Assembly (NCBI RefSeq): GCF_001029285.1
Contig: NZ_LDZY01000012.1
Coordinates: forward strand, 1-64,000
DNA: 64,000 nucleotides
Origin: Desulfosporosinus acididurans
Lineage (GTDB): Bacteria > Bacillota > Desulfitobacteriia > Desulfitobacteriales > Desulfitobacteriaceae
Direction: 5' to 3'
The stretch's first letter is position 1; every line of letters starts with the position of its first letter. Both the position numbers and the translations under genes were made by a program. Of this stretch, positions 9,731 to 17,114 are shown piece by piece. The notes under the pieces were generated by a model that had not been told where the DNA came from, ran no database searches, and was given only the letters and a program-made list of their open reading frames with translations.

Positions 9731-10932
9731 CAGGCAGAAAGATTCTGGTTGGAGTTTCCGGCGGCATTGCGGCTTATAAAACGGCTGAGATAGTAAGTCG
9801 TCTGCGAAAGCTGCATGCTGATGTTCATGTCGTGATGACACCATCGGCGACGGAATTTATAACCCCGCTAACCTTAAGAAGCTTGTCTGCAAATCCTGTC
9901 TATATTGACTTGTTTGAAGAACCAAAAGTATGGAATGTTGAACATATAGCTTTAGCGGAGTTGGCAGATGCTGTAGTTGTTGCGCCGGCAACGGCGAATA
10001 TTTTAGCTAAAATGGCCATGGGTTTAGCTGATGATTTTCTTTCAACCGTTGTGCTGGCGACAAGAGCACCGATCTTTGCGGCCCCGGCTATGAATCATGC
10101 CATGTATCATCATCCTGCAACCCAAAAGAATTTAGCAATCCTTCAGGATCGGGGGATACATTTCGTCGGACCTGATTCGGGTTTTCAGGCTTGTGGTTCT
10201 GAGGGAGACGGCCGCATGAGTCAGCCGGAAGAGATTGTGGAGACGCTCCTGCGGTTTTTTGATCTAAGTACTTGCTTAAAAGGAAAGAAAGCCCTTGTGA
10301 CCGCAGGCGGAACTCAAGAACCGATAGATCCTGTCCGTTATCTGGGCAATCGAAGTTCCGGGCGGATGGGTTATGCTGTTGCCCAAGCTTTGCAGGAAGC
10401 TGGCGCAGAGACAATACTTGTAAGCGCGCCAACAGATTTGCCAGTTCCTCAGGGAGTTACCCGTGTGTCTGTGCAAACAGCACTGCAAATGCGTGACGAA
10501 GTCTTGGCACGTTTTACAGATGTTGACATTATTGTTAAAGCCGCTGCAGTTGCTGATTATCGACCTGCAGTACAAGCGGAGCAAAAAATAAAAAAGGATG
10601 GCTCAGGACGAACTCTTGAGTTAGTTCCTAATCCAGATATTCTTGCTGAACTTGGACAAAAGAAGACTGCTCAGGTTTTAATCGGTTTTGCTGCTGAAAC
10701 TGAAAATCTCTTAGCTAACGCCCAGGGAAAAATGCAGCGTAAGAATGTTGACCTTCTCGTGGCTAATGATGTTACAAAAGAAGGGGCAGGGTTTGGGAGT
10801 CCTACAAATATTGTTAGTTTTCTCTTTCCTGATGGAAGAAAAATAGATTTTCCTCAGATGAGCAAGCTTGAGGTTGCTCGACATCTCGTTAAGGAGATTG
10901 TTAACCTCCTTGGAATGAACGTAAAGGAGTGA
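9724..10932 (+). CDS. coaBC: bifunctional phosphopantothenoylcysteine decarboxylase / phosphopantothenate-cysteine ligase
   Basis: Carries two consecutive steps of coenzyme A synthesis. The N-terminal CoaC flavoprotein domain (about 1-185) opens [16 protein letters not shown] and contains APAMNHAMY with the catalytic His region; [10 protein letters not shown] marks the end of this domain. The CoaB domain follows (about 190-400), with [16 protein letters not shown] and [19 protein letters not shown]. At 402 residues it is normal. The start overlaps the rpoZ end. The stop is seven bases from metK, leaving no room for a separate leader. Confidence 0.96.
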   Translation: MLTGRKILVGVSGGIAAYKTAEIVSRLRKLHADVHVVMTPSATEFITPLTLRSLSANPVYIDLFEEPKVWNVEHIALAELADAVVVAPATANILAKMAMGLADDFLSTVVLATRAPIFAAPAMNHAMYHHPATQKNLAILQDRGIHFVGPDSGFQACGSEGDGRMSQPEEIVETLLRFFDLSTCLKGKKALVTAGGTQEPIDPVRYLGNRSSGRMGYAVAQALQEAGAETILVSAPTDLPVPQGVTRVSVQTALQMRDEVLARFTDVDIIVKAAAVADYRPAVQAEQKIKKDGSGRTLELVPNPDILAELGQKKTAQVLIGFAAETENLLANAQGKMQRKNVDLLVANDVTKEGAGFGSPTNIVSFLFPDGRKIDFPQMSKLEVARHLVKEIVNLLGMNVKE

Positions 10933-10939
10933 TATTTTG

Positions 10940-12130
10940 ATGACAAAAAAGTTGTTTACTTCAGAGTCCGTAACCGAAGGGCATCCCGATAAAATTTGCG
11001 ACCAAATATCGGACGCCATTTTGGATGCGATTTTTGCTCAAGATCCTAATGCACGTGTTGCCTGCGAAACCATGGTGACGACTGGCTTAGTTCTTGTCAG
11101 CGGTGAGATTACAACATCTTGTTATGTTGATATTCCGCATGTTGTTCGTGAAACCATTCGGGAAGTGGGCTATACTCGCGCCAAATATGGCTTCGATGCC
11201 GATACCTGCGCCGTTTTAACCTCTATTGGAGAACAATCCGCTGATATAGCCTTAGGTGTCAATCAGGCCTTGGAGTCCAAAACAGGGGAAATGTCAGATC
11301 TTGATATAGAAGCAATCGGTGCCGGCGACCAAGGCATGATGTTTGGCTACGCAACGAACGAAACTGAAAGTTATATGCCGGTCCCTGTTGACTTGGCCCA
11401 TCGCTTAGCCCGCCGTTTAACGGAAGTTCGGAAAACCGAACTTTTAGGCTATTTACGGCCGGACGGTAAAACCCAAGTCACTGTAGAATATGAAGGAAAT
11501 AAGCCTGTACGTGTTGACACTATTGTTATCTCCACCCAACACCATCCGGATGTTACCCAAGAACAGATCCGTCGGGATTTACTTCAATACGTTGTTTATC
11601 CGACGGTCCCCAAGGAATTGCTCAATGAAGATACGAAATACTTTATCAATCCTACAGGGCGTTTTGTTATCGGAGGTCCGCAAGGGGATTGCGGTTTAAC
11701 GGGGCGAAAAATTATTGTTGATACCTATGGAGGAATGGCCCGCCATGGCGGCGGCGCTTTTTCCGGGAAGGACCCCACAAAGGTTGACCGTTCTGCTGCC
11801 TATGCCGCGCGATATGTGGCGAAAAACGTTGTTGCAGCGGGATTTGCGGACCGTTGTGAGATTCAGATTGCCTACGCCATTGGTGTTGCACGTCCTGTTT
11901 CAGTCTCTATTGAAACCTTCGGCACCGGAAAGATACCGGATGAGAAAATTGTTGAATTGGTAATGCAAACCTTTGATCTCCGTCCTGCGGGAATTATCAA
12001 GAGCCTGAACCTTCGACGCCCGATTTATCGTCAGACGGCGGCTTATGGGCATTTCGGAAGAATCGACCTTGATCTCCCTTGGGAAAGAACTGATAAAGCT
12101 GACGTTTTGAAAAAACTTGCCGGCCTATAA
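10940..12130 (+). CDS. metK: S-adenosylmethionine synthetase
   Basis: Makes SAM from methionine and ATP. At 396 residues with the opening [20 protein letters not shown] and the signatures [12 protein letters not shown] and [16 protein letters not shown], it is complete. ATG 10940 is preferred over TTG 10937 because AAAGGAG lies at proper spacing. It is the last gene of the gmk run and is followed by a terminator. There is no SAM riboswitch directly upstream. The product links to the MTA salvage genes at the right end of the window. Confidence 0.98.
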   Translation: MTKKLFTSESVTEGHPDKICDQISDAILDAIFAQDPNARVACETMVTTGLVLVSGEITTSCYVDIPHVVRETIREVGYTRAKYGFDADTCAVLTSIGEQSADIALGVNQALESKTGEMSDLDIEAIGAGDQGMMFGYATNETESYMPVPVDLAHRLARRLTEVRKTELLGYLRPDGKTQVTVEYEGNKPVRVDTIVISTQHHPDVTQEQIRRDLLQYVVYPTVPKELLNEDTKYFINPTGRFVIGGPQGDCGLTGRKIIVDTYGGMARHGGGAFSGKDPTKVDRSAAYAARYVAKNVVAAGFADRCEIQIAYAIGVARPVSVSIETFGTGKIPDEKIVELVMQTFDLRPAGIIKSLNLRRPIYRQTAAYGHFGRIDLDLPWERTDKADVLKKLAGL

Positions 12131-12145
12131 TTGATCGAGTCCTTC

Positions 12146-12187
12146 TAGAGGAGTTCCAATCATACTATGAATGGGACTCCTTCTTTA
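12146..12187 (+). terminator. intrinsic terminator of metK
   Basis: AGAGGAGTTCC pairs with GGGACTCCTTCT over a 15-base loop, followed by a T-rich stretch. Some positions are G-U or mismatched. Confidence 0.55.
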
Positions 12188-12228
12188 TCATTTATCTAGT
12201 TTTTAAGACCCCAACTTCTATAATCCCA
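12188..12228 (-). repeat. right-end remnant of the dispersed repeat
   Basis: On the plus strand ATTTATCTAGTTTTTAAGACC and the following ACTTCTATAA match the right terminus of the full copies in reverse orientation. The hairpin arms are degraded and the rest of the element is absent. Confidence 0.55.
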
Positions 12229-12236
12229 AAGTTTCC

Positions 12237-12266
12237 TTGACAGAATGTTAGAGAATTAGGTATTAT
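12237..12266 (+). promoter_or_regulatory. sigma-A type promoter of paaK
   Basis: A perfect TTGACA (12237-12242), an 18-bp spacer and TATTAT (12261-12266) lie about 95 bases before paaK. Confidence 0.65.
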
Positions 12267-12359
12267 AAGGCAAACTGTATTATAGCAGTTATAAAAGAGA
12301 AGCTGTTGTAATACTCAATAGCATAATGACAAGGACTCAAAAATAAGGGGTAAAGAGGG

Positions 12360-13616
12360 ATGGTAGAAATGGAAAAACAGTGGTTGGAAGGCCTGCGCAG
12401 GACGGTAGATCGTGTATTGCCGATTCCTTATTATCAAGAGAGGTTTCGAAAACTAGGGATTCATCAGGCTGAGGATATTCACACTCTTAGGGACTTTCAA
12501 AAACTCCCGCTGACAACAAAGGAAGACTTGCGTCAAAATTATCCCTTCGGCCTATTCGCAGAACCTATGGAAAATATTGTTCGGCTTCATGCTTCTTCCG
12601 GGACGACAGGAAAACCGACCGTAGTGGGATATACTAAACGCGATATTAAACTTTGGTCCAAAATTGTCGCCGACGAACTGCGGAGAGCGGGTGTAACTCC
12701 CAAGGATGTTGTTCAGATTGCCTATGGATATGGATTGTTTACGGGAGGAATGGGTCTGCACTATGGCTGTGAAGAATTAGGTGCAGTGGTTGTTCCTATT
12801 TCAGGCGGGAATACGGCTCGTCAACTTATGTTAATGCGAGACTTTGGAACGACAGTGTTGGCTTGTACTCCTTCATATGCTCTTTATCTGGCAGAAAGCC
12901 TTGAGGAATCGGGGATTTCACGTGAAGAGTTAAAGTTAAGGATTGGAGTTTTTGGAGCTGAGCCTTGGACAGAGGGTATGAGGGAACAGATCGAAGCTCG
13001 ACTGGGGATTAAGGCTTATGACATCTATGGCTTAAGTGAAACTATGGGCCCGGGAGTAGCCATGGAATGTCCCGCTCATGATGGCTTGCATATCGATGAA
13101 CATTTTTATCCCGAAGTGTTGGGCCCTGACGGGAATCCAGTTGCGGAAGGCATCCAGGGTGAATTGGTTATAACAAGTTTAGATAAAGAGGGCTTTCCGG
13201 TTTTACGTTATCGAACCAAGGATCTGACGACACTGCATTATGGGGCTTGTTCCTGCGGACATACGGGCTGGAAAATGGAACGTGTTTCAGCACGGGTGGA
13301 TGATATGCTGATCATTCGAGGCGTTAATGTTTTCCCAAGTCAGGTTGAAGAAGCCATTCTGTCAATCGGTGGCTTTGAGCCCCATTATTTACTTATTGTA
13401 GAACGTACGGGAAATTTGGATCAATTGGAAGTACAGGTTGAAATCAATGACACCAGCTTCTTCGATGAAGTCCGCGAGTTAGAGGGCCGCCAGGAACGTT
13501 TACAGCGTAAAATTGAAGAGATCTTAGGCATTTCCATTCGCCTTCGTTTAGTAGAACCTAAAAGTATCCCGCGGAGTGAAGGAAAAGCGGTTCGTGTTAT
13601 TGATAAACGTCGATAA
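12360..13616 (+). CDS. phenylacetate-CoA ligase family enzyme
   Basis: An AMP-forming acyl-CoA ligase of the PaaK family (418 residues). The nucleotide-binding motif is ASSGTTGKPTVVGYT, the DIYGLSETMGPGVA segment is the A5-like motif, and RVDDMLIIRGVNVFPSQVEE is the C-terminal hinge. In anaerobes such ligases often activate aryl acids produced from aromatic amino acids by indolepyruvate oxidoreductase, but no such partner is in the window. It pairs with an ACT gene 12 bases downstream. ATG 12360 follows AAAGAGG. The true substrate cannot be read from sequence. Confidence 0.88.
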   Translation: MVEMEKQWLEGLRRTVDRVLPIPYYQERFRKLGIHQAEDIHTLRDFQKLPLTTKEDLRQNYPFGLFAEPMENIVRLHASSGTTGKPTVVGYTKRDIKLWSKIVADELRRAGVTPKDVVQIAYGYGLFTGGMGLHYGCEELGAVVVPISGGNTARQLMLMRDFGTTVLACTPSYALYLAESLEESGISREELKLRIGVFGAEPWTEGMREQIEARLGIKAYDIYGLSETMGPGVAMECPAHDGLHIDEHFYPEVLGPDGNPVAEGIQGELVITSLDKEGFPVLRYRTKDLTTLHYGACSCGHTGWKMERVSARVDDMLIIRGVNVFPSQVEEAILSIGGFEPHYLLIVERTGNLDQLEVQVEINDTSFFDEVRELEGRQERLQRKIEEILGISIRLRLVEPKSIPRSEGKAVRVIDKRR

Positions 13617-13628
13617 GGAGGTAAATCT

Positions 13629-14030
13629 ATGTTACAATTATCTATTTTTCTGGAGAATGCTAAAGGACGTTTAGCTGAGGTCGTCAGCCTTCTTGCAGAA
13701 CTTAAGGTAAATTTGCGAGCCCTGTCTCTAGCAGATACAAAGGATTTCGGAGTTCTGCGTATTATCGTCGATGATCCGGAACTTACTACGGAAAAATTGC
13801 GCGAACGAAAGGTTGTTGTCTCACTAACCCATGTATGGGTACTCAAGGTTCCGGATCGGACCGGAGGACTTGCCGAAGTGCTTAATCAATTGGTTAAACA
13901 CGATGTTGTAATTGAGTACATGTATGCGTTTGTAGAAAAGGAAAACGAACAAGCTCGCGTTGTTATCAGAGCTCAGGATCAGGCAGTTATGGAGAAGGCT
14001 ATGCGGGAACTTAATCTGCCTTTGGTGTAG
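13629..14030 (+). CDS. tandem ACT-domain protein
   Basis: A 133-residue protein made of two ACT folds: residues about 1-68 (LSIFLENAKGRLAEVVSLLAE) and about 72-133 (WVLKVPDRTGGLAEVLNQL). ACT pairs bind amino acids and regulate enzymes. Genes of this kind commonly accompany paaK-like ligases, so an amino-acid sensing role for the ligase is a reasonable inference. RBS is AAGGAGG. A long hairpin follows. Confidence 0.85.
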   Translation: MLQLSIFLENAKGRLAEVVSLLAELKVNLRALSLADTKDFGVLRIIVDDPELTTEKLRERKVVVSLTHVWVLKVPDRTGGLAEVLNQLVKHDVVIEYMYAFVEKENEQARVVIRAQDQAVMEKAMRELNLPLV

Positions 14031-14107
14031 TAACGAGCTAAAGCAAAGTCGTGGGCTGCAGAGTAAGCTGGAAGAATTAATTAACTGAAGTTTATACTTT
14101 CCAATAA

Positions 14108-14157
14108 TATAACAAAGGTCGTGCTGAAAACTGGTTTTCCCACGGCCTTTGTTATAA
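14108..14157 (+). terminator. long hairpin after the ACT gene
   Basis: ATAACAAAGGTCGTG and CACGGCCTTTGTTAT form a 15-bp stem with one G-U pair and a 16-base loop. The stem ends in A/T-rich sequence with no clear T-run, so termination is probable but not certain. The rest of the 14031-14376 gap is filled by a full repeat copy. Confidence 0.6.
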
Positions 14158-14197
14158 TTAAATGATCTAATGTCATTGTCCTGAGAAGGAGTGATTA

Positions 14198-14381
14198 TTT
14201 ATCCGGGTTTTAAGCCCCCCCACTTCTATAAGTGGGGGGTTCTTCGTTAACTTCAGGTGGAGTAGAGTCCCCCTTCGCCGCTAAGTATTCCTATTGGGAA
14301 AGGCGGCCCGGCAATAATGTTCCACTGGACATTATTGTTTCTCAAGCCCCGATGTTCAGCTTTAGCGTAAGCGAGTTCACT
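14198..14381 (-). repeat. full copy of the dispersed structured repeat (omega-RNA/IS200-605-like)
   Basis: Read on the minus strand, the element starts at AGTGAACTCGC (14381) and ends near CCCGGATAAA (about 14198). It contains in order a small left hairpin (GCGTAAGC/AGCTGA region), a central palindrome AATAATGTCC / GGAACATTATT, a third paired region around CGCC..GGCG, and a right-end hairpin CCCCCCACTT / AAGTGGGGGG. It is closely similar to 34394-34579 by eye, with paired substitutions in the right hairpin. No protein is encoded. Its first bases supply the stop codon of the DUF1540 gene. Confidence 0.85.
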
Positions 14382-14700
14382 TATCTTTAGCGTTAAAGCT
14401 GGAACATTCTGTTTCAGTATATATGTGAGCTTCATTACCAGACACTTGTATAGAATCTAAATTACAAAGCTTGTTATCATTATGTTTGCAGCTCACCACG
14501 TTACAGGTAAGGGCATCACATGGACCTGAAGAATTCGTATTATTTGTTAAACTGCTGTACTCATAGTTATTTAAGAATGAACCACATACCGTTCCGCTCT
14601 CAGTAGAGGCAGTAACACCTCCGATATCAACCCTATTTGAATAGCAAATACCGCTTTTATTATGTGAGCAATTTGTTGCACTGCAATTAATTCTTTGCAC
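14377..14700 (-). CDS. DUF1540 protein with two Cys-rich repeats
   Basis: A 107-residue protein built from two DUF1540-like units. Unit one is at about 1-42 (INCSATNCSHNKSGICYS, then TVCGSF), unit two at about 64-103 (LTCNVVSCKHNDNKLCNL, then TECSSF). Each has four to five conserved cysteines and probably binds metal. GTG start after AAAGGAG. The stop codon TGA is formed by the edge of the adjacent repeat, so the original C terminus may have been altered by insertion. It lies just upstream of the rubrerythrin gene in the same orientation relative to the redox cluster, but no function is established. Confidence 0.8.
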   Translation of the reverse strand: MQRINCSATNCSHNKSGICYSNRVDIGGVTASTESGTVCGSFLNNYEYSSLTNNTNSSGPCDALTCNVVSCKHNDNKLCNLDSIQVSGNEAHIYTETECSSFNAKDK

Positions 14701-14711
14701 TAATACACACT

Positions 14712-14749
14712 CCTTTACGATTTATCCAGTTTTTAAGCCCCCGACGTCT
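14712..14749 (-). repeat. right-end remnant of the dispersed repeat after rubrerythrin
   Basis: On the minus strand the sequence runs from the rubrerythrin TGA into GGGGGCTTAAAAACTGGATAAAT, which is the right terminus of the full element. The middle and the left end are deleted. Confidence 0.6.
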
Positions 14750-15297
14750 CATTTGCTAAAATATCGATCAAGTAAGCCTTTAAAAGCTCTGCCATGTCTT
14801 GCTTCATCTTTACACATTTCATGGACTGTGTCGTGAATAGCATCCAAATTATTTTGCTTAGCTATTGTGGCAAGCTTCTTTTTGCCTTCACAAGCACCAT
14901 ATTCAGCTTCAACTCTAGCGGCTAAATTTGCTTTAGTATCGGCAACCACGACTTCACCCAGGAGTTCGGCAAATTTTGAAGCATGCTCTGCTTCTTCCCA
15001 GGCAATTCTCTTATAAGCTTCAGCAACCTCAGGATAACCTTCACGATCAGCTTGGCGAGACATCGCAAGATACATGCCAACTTCAGTGCATTCGCCCATA
15101 AAATTAGCTCTTAATCCTTCCAATAATTCATCGTCACATCCTGATGCTGCCACCCCAATCCTATGTTCATCAGCGAAGTTAAGTTCAGTGGTCATTTCTT
15201 TAAATTTGTCTTTACTTGCCTTACAAATAGGACAAACTTCCGGTGGATTATTACCTTCATGAACATAGCCACAAACTGTACAAATAAATTTTTTCAT
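14749..15297 (-). CDS. reverse rubrerythrin (N-terminal rubredoxin domain plus diiron domain)
   Basis: A 182-residue non-heme iron protein that in anaerobes reduces H2O2 or O2. The N-terminal rubredoxin domain has CTVCG (C6, C9) and CPIC (C22, C25). The ferritin-like diiron domain (about 45-180) shows [20 protein letters not shown] and [10 protein letters not shown] as ligand motifs. Rubredoxin comes first, which is the reverse order to classic rubrerythrin. I chose ATG 15297, preceded by GGAGGAA, rather than the longer frame from 15312. It is transcribed alone, with a repeat remnant at its 3' end. Confidence 0.93.
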   Translation of the reverse strand: MKKFICTVCGYVHEGNNPPEVCPICKASKDKFKEMTTELNFADEHRIGVAASGCDDELLEGLRANFMGECTEVGMYLAMSRQADREGYPEVAEAYKRIAWEEAEHASKFAELLGEVVVADTKANLAARVEAEYGACEGKKKLATIAKQNNLDAIHDTVHEMCKDEARHGRAFKGLLDRYFSK

Positions 15298-15382
15298 GCA
15301 AAATTCCTCCAAGAAAGTGGTTTGTATGAGTATCCAAAACCTCAGGTGTTATTATTTCCTCAAAACTATTTGTTATCCAGTA

Positions 15383-15432
15383 AAAAAACAGAGCCTAGCG
15401 AGGGGCAACTCCCCCTGCTAGGCTCTGTTTTT
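15383..15432 (-). terminator. strong bidirectional terminator after uraA
   Basis: The stem ACAGAGCCTAGC / GCTAGGCTCTGT encloses a second pairing of GGGG with CCCC. It is flanked by T-runs on both strands, so it can end uraA (minus) and also block plus-strand transcription. Confidence 0.88.
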
Positions 15433-15458
15433 ATGTTAGAATAGCAACATTAACTCTA

Positions 15459-16685
15459 TTATTTTGCGGCCTCTTTAGTAGAACTCAAGGAATTTTCTTC
15501 TTTTTCATCCTTTAGGACAAGATTCAAGAAGATTCCTGCTAGAGTAGCAAACATAATCCCGTGATTGGTTAACCCGATTCCTAGAGCGAAGATTACCGCA
15601 GCAATAATAAGGTTCTTGTTTTTGGAGAAATCCACTTTGGCCTCGATTAAAGTTCTTAGTCCGGCTGCACCGATCATTCCGAACAGTAGGATTACTACAC
15701 CACCCATAACAGGGGATGGGATAGACATAATTAAGGCTTGCAAGGGATTGAAGGTACTCAGGATGATCGCGGCAATCGCTGCTATCCAGAGGTTCAAGGA
15801 ACTGTATACCTTCGTTATTGCTAAGACTCCGATATTTTCTGCGTAGGTCGTAAGCGGAACACCACCGAATAAACTGGCAATACCTGTTGCTAGACCGTTT
15901 CCTAAGACAACTTTATCAAAACCAGGGTCTTCAATGATATCAGTATGTGTGATGTTGCTAAGAATCATCATGTGTCCTAAATCTTCGATCAATGTTATAA
16001 GTGCTAATGGAGCGAACGTAATAATAGCGGTCACATTTAGGTGGATTGCGCCGAAGCCTTGGAAAGGCAAAACAAATGGGGTTTTAAATGATGCCATAAT
16101 CTTAGCTGAATCGACTAATCCCATAAATCCAGCAAGGATGTATCCTGCGACAATCGCAATAAGAATTGGTATGACTTTTGAAAACCCTTTACCATATACA
16201 CTAACTAAAGTTGCCACTGCTAAAGTAAATACCGCGATAATCCAATTTGAACTTGCCATTTGTACAGCTGTTGGGGTTAAACTTAATCCGATAATTGCTA
16301 CGACACTTCCTGCGACAACAGGAGGAATGAGTTTATTGATCCATTTGGTACCAAAGAGGCGAAGTATGCAGAAAATGAGAAGGTATGCGATACCAACCGA
16401 CATAACTCCGGCCATCGCCGAGCCAAGATCATGTTGATCTTTAATAAATGCGGTTAAACTTGCAATAAAGGCGAAAGACGAACCGAGATAGGCTGGAACT
16501 TTGCTGCGTGTTAGAAGTAAGAATACAATAGTACCAATACCGGAACAAAATAGGGCCGTTGCAGGACTCAAGCCAACAAGGAAAGGGACAAGGATCGTAG
16601 AACCCGTCATAGCGAACAAATGTTGAACCCCTAAAGGTATTGCTCGTGTTAGTGGTAATCTTTCGTTAATTTGAACTTCTTTCAT
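15459..16685 (-). CDS. uraA: uracil permease (NCS2 family)
   Basis: A 408-residue membrane transporter with about 12-14 hydrophobic segments, importing uracil with protons. The N-terminal GVQHLFAMTGSTILVPFLVG is typical of NCS2. FAPLALITLIEDLGHM and GGVPLTTYAENIGVLA carry the family's substrate-site Glu residues. RBS AGGAGGA precedes ATG 16685. Uracil specificity is supported by a PyrR-type attenuator upstream, so the call is firmer than for most NCS2 members. Also called pyrP in Bacilli. Confidence 0.93.
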   Translation of the reverse strand: MKEVQINERLPLTRAIPLGVQHLFAMTGSTILVPFLVGLSPATALFCSGIGTIVFLLLTRSKVPAYLGSSFAFIASLTAFIKDQHDLGSAMAGVMSVGIAYLLIFCILRLFGTKWINKLIPPVVAGSVVAIIGLSLTPTAVQMASSNWIIAVFTLAVATLVSVYGKGFSKVIPILIAIVAGYILAGFMGLVDSAKIMASFKTPFVLPFQGFGAIHLNVTAIITFAPLALITLIEDLGHMMILSNITHTDIIEDPGFDKVVLGNGLATGIASLFGGVPLTTYAENIGVLAITKVYSSLNLWIAAIAAIILSTFNPLQALIMSIPSPVMGGVVILLFGMIGAAGLRTLIEAKVDFSKNKNLIIAAVIFALGIGLTNHGIMFATLAGIFLNLVLKDEKEENSLSSTKEAAK

Positions 16686-16825
16686 AACTGTTATCCTCCT
16701 AATTCAACTTAATGCCTTGCAGGCATGTAAACTCTCAGGTTTACTCTGAAGGAATCTTCCTTGCAGTCGATGTTTCCCTATTTAATTTGGGCTTAGGTTG
16801 ATATCGTTATACCTCCTCTTTAGCA

Positions 16826-16914
16826 CTAAAAAACCTCTTTCCTGCCCGCAAGCAAGAAAGAGGTGTCCATATACATTCATGGTCCGCCATTTCCTTCTTA
16901 GCCTCACGGGACTA
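16826..16914 (-). promoter_or_regulatory. PyrR-binding attenuator (binding loop plus terminator)
   Basis: On the minus strand the leader contains TTAGTCCCGTGAGGCTAAG (about 16896-16914), which matches the PyrR-binding anti-antiterminator loop AGUCCNGNGAGGCU known from B. subtilis. It is followed by the terminator ACCTCTTTC...GAAAGAGGT and six T (16826-16864). With UMP-bound PyrR the terminator should form and uraA be shut off. About 140 bases separate the terminator from the uraA start; that segment holds a small hairpin (ATGCCT/AGGCAT) and no gene I can see. Confidence 0.85.
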
Positions 16915-16947
16915 ATTTAAAGGTTTAAAGATTTTTTTGCTGTAAAG

Positions 16948-16977
16948 AGCATATCATAAGTAACATCAGTTTGACAA
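16948..16977 (-). promoter_or_regulatory. uraA promoter
   Basis: On the minus strand TTGTCA, an 18-bp spacer and TATGCT lie about 35 bases upstream of the PyrR loop, so transcription would start just ahead of the attenuator. Confidence 0.6.
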
Positions 16978-17114
16978 GAGTTTTATTCAGTTCTCATCCC
17001 GATGAGTATAGAAAAATCTTTTAATTATATTAGAAGCAAGTAATATGATAAAATAAGGGAGGTGTCTTGATAAGAATTGGAATTGAAGTTTTTTGCAGAT
17101 AAGGAGGCGTCGTC

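Noticed and set aside
10923-10940. SAM riboswitch before metK
   Set aside because: The coaBC stop is seven bases upstream, leaving no leader space.
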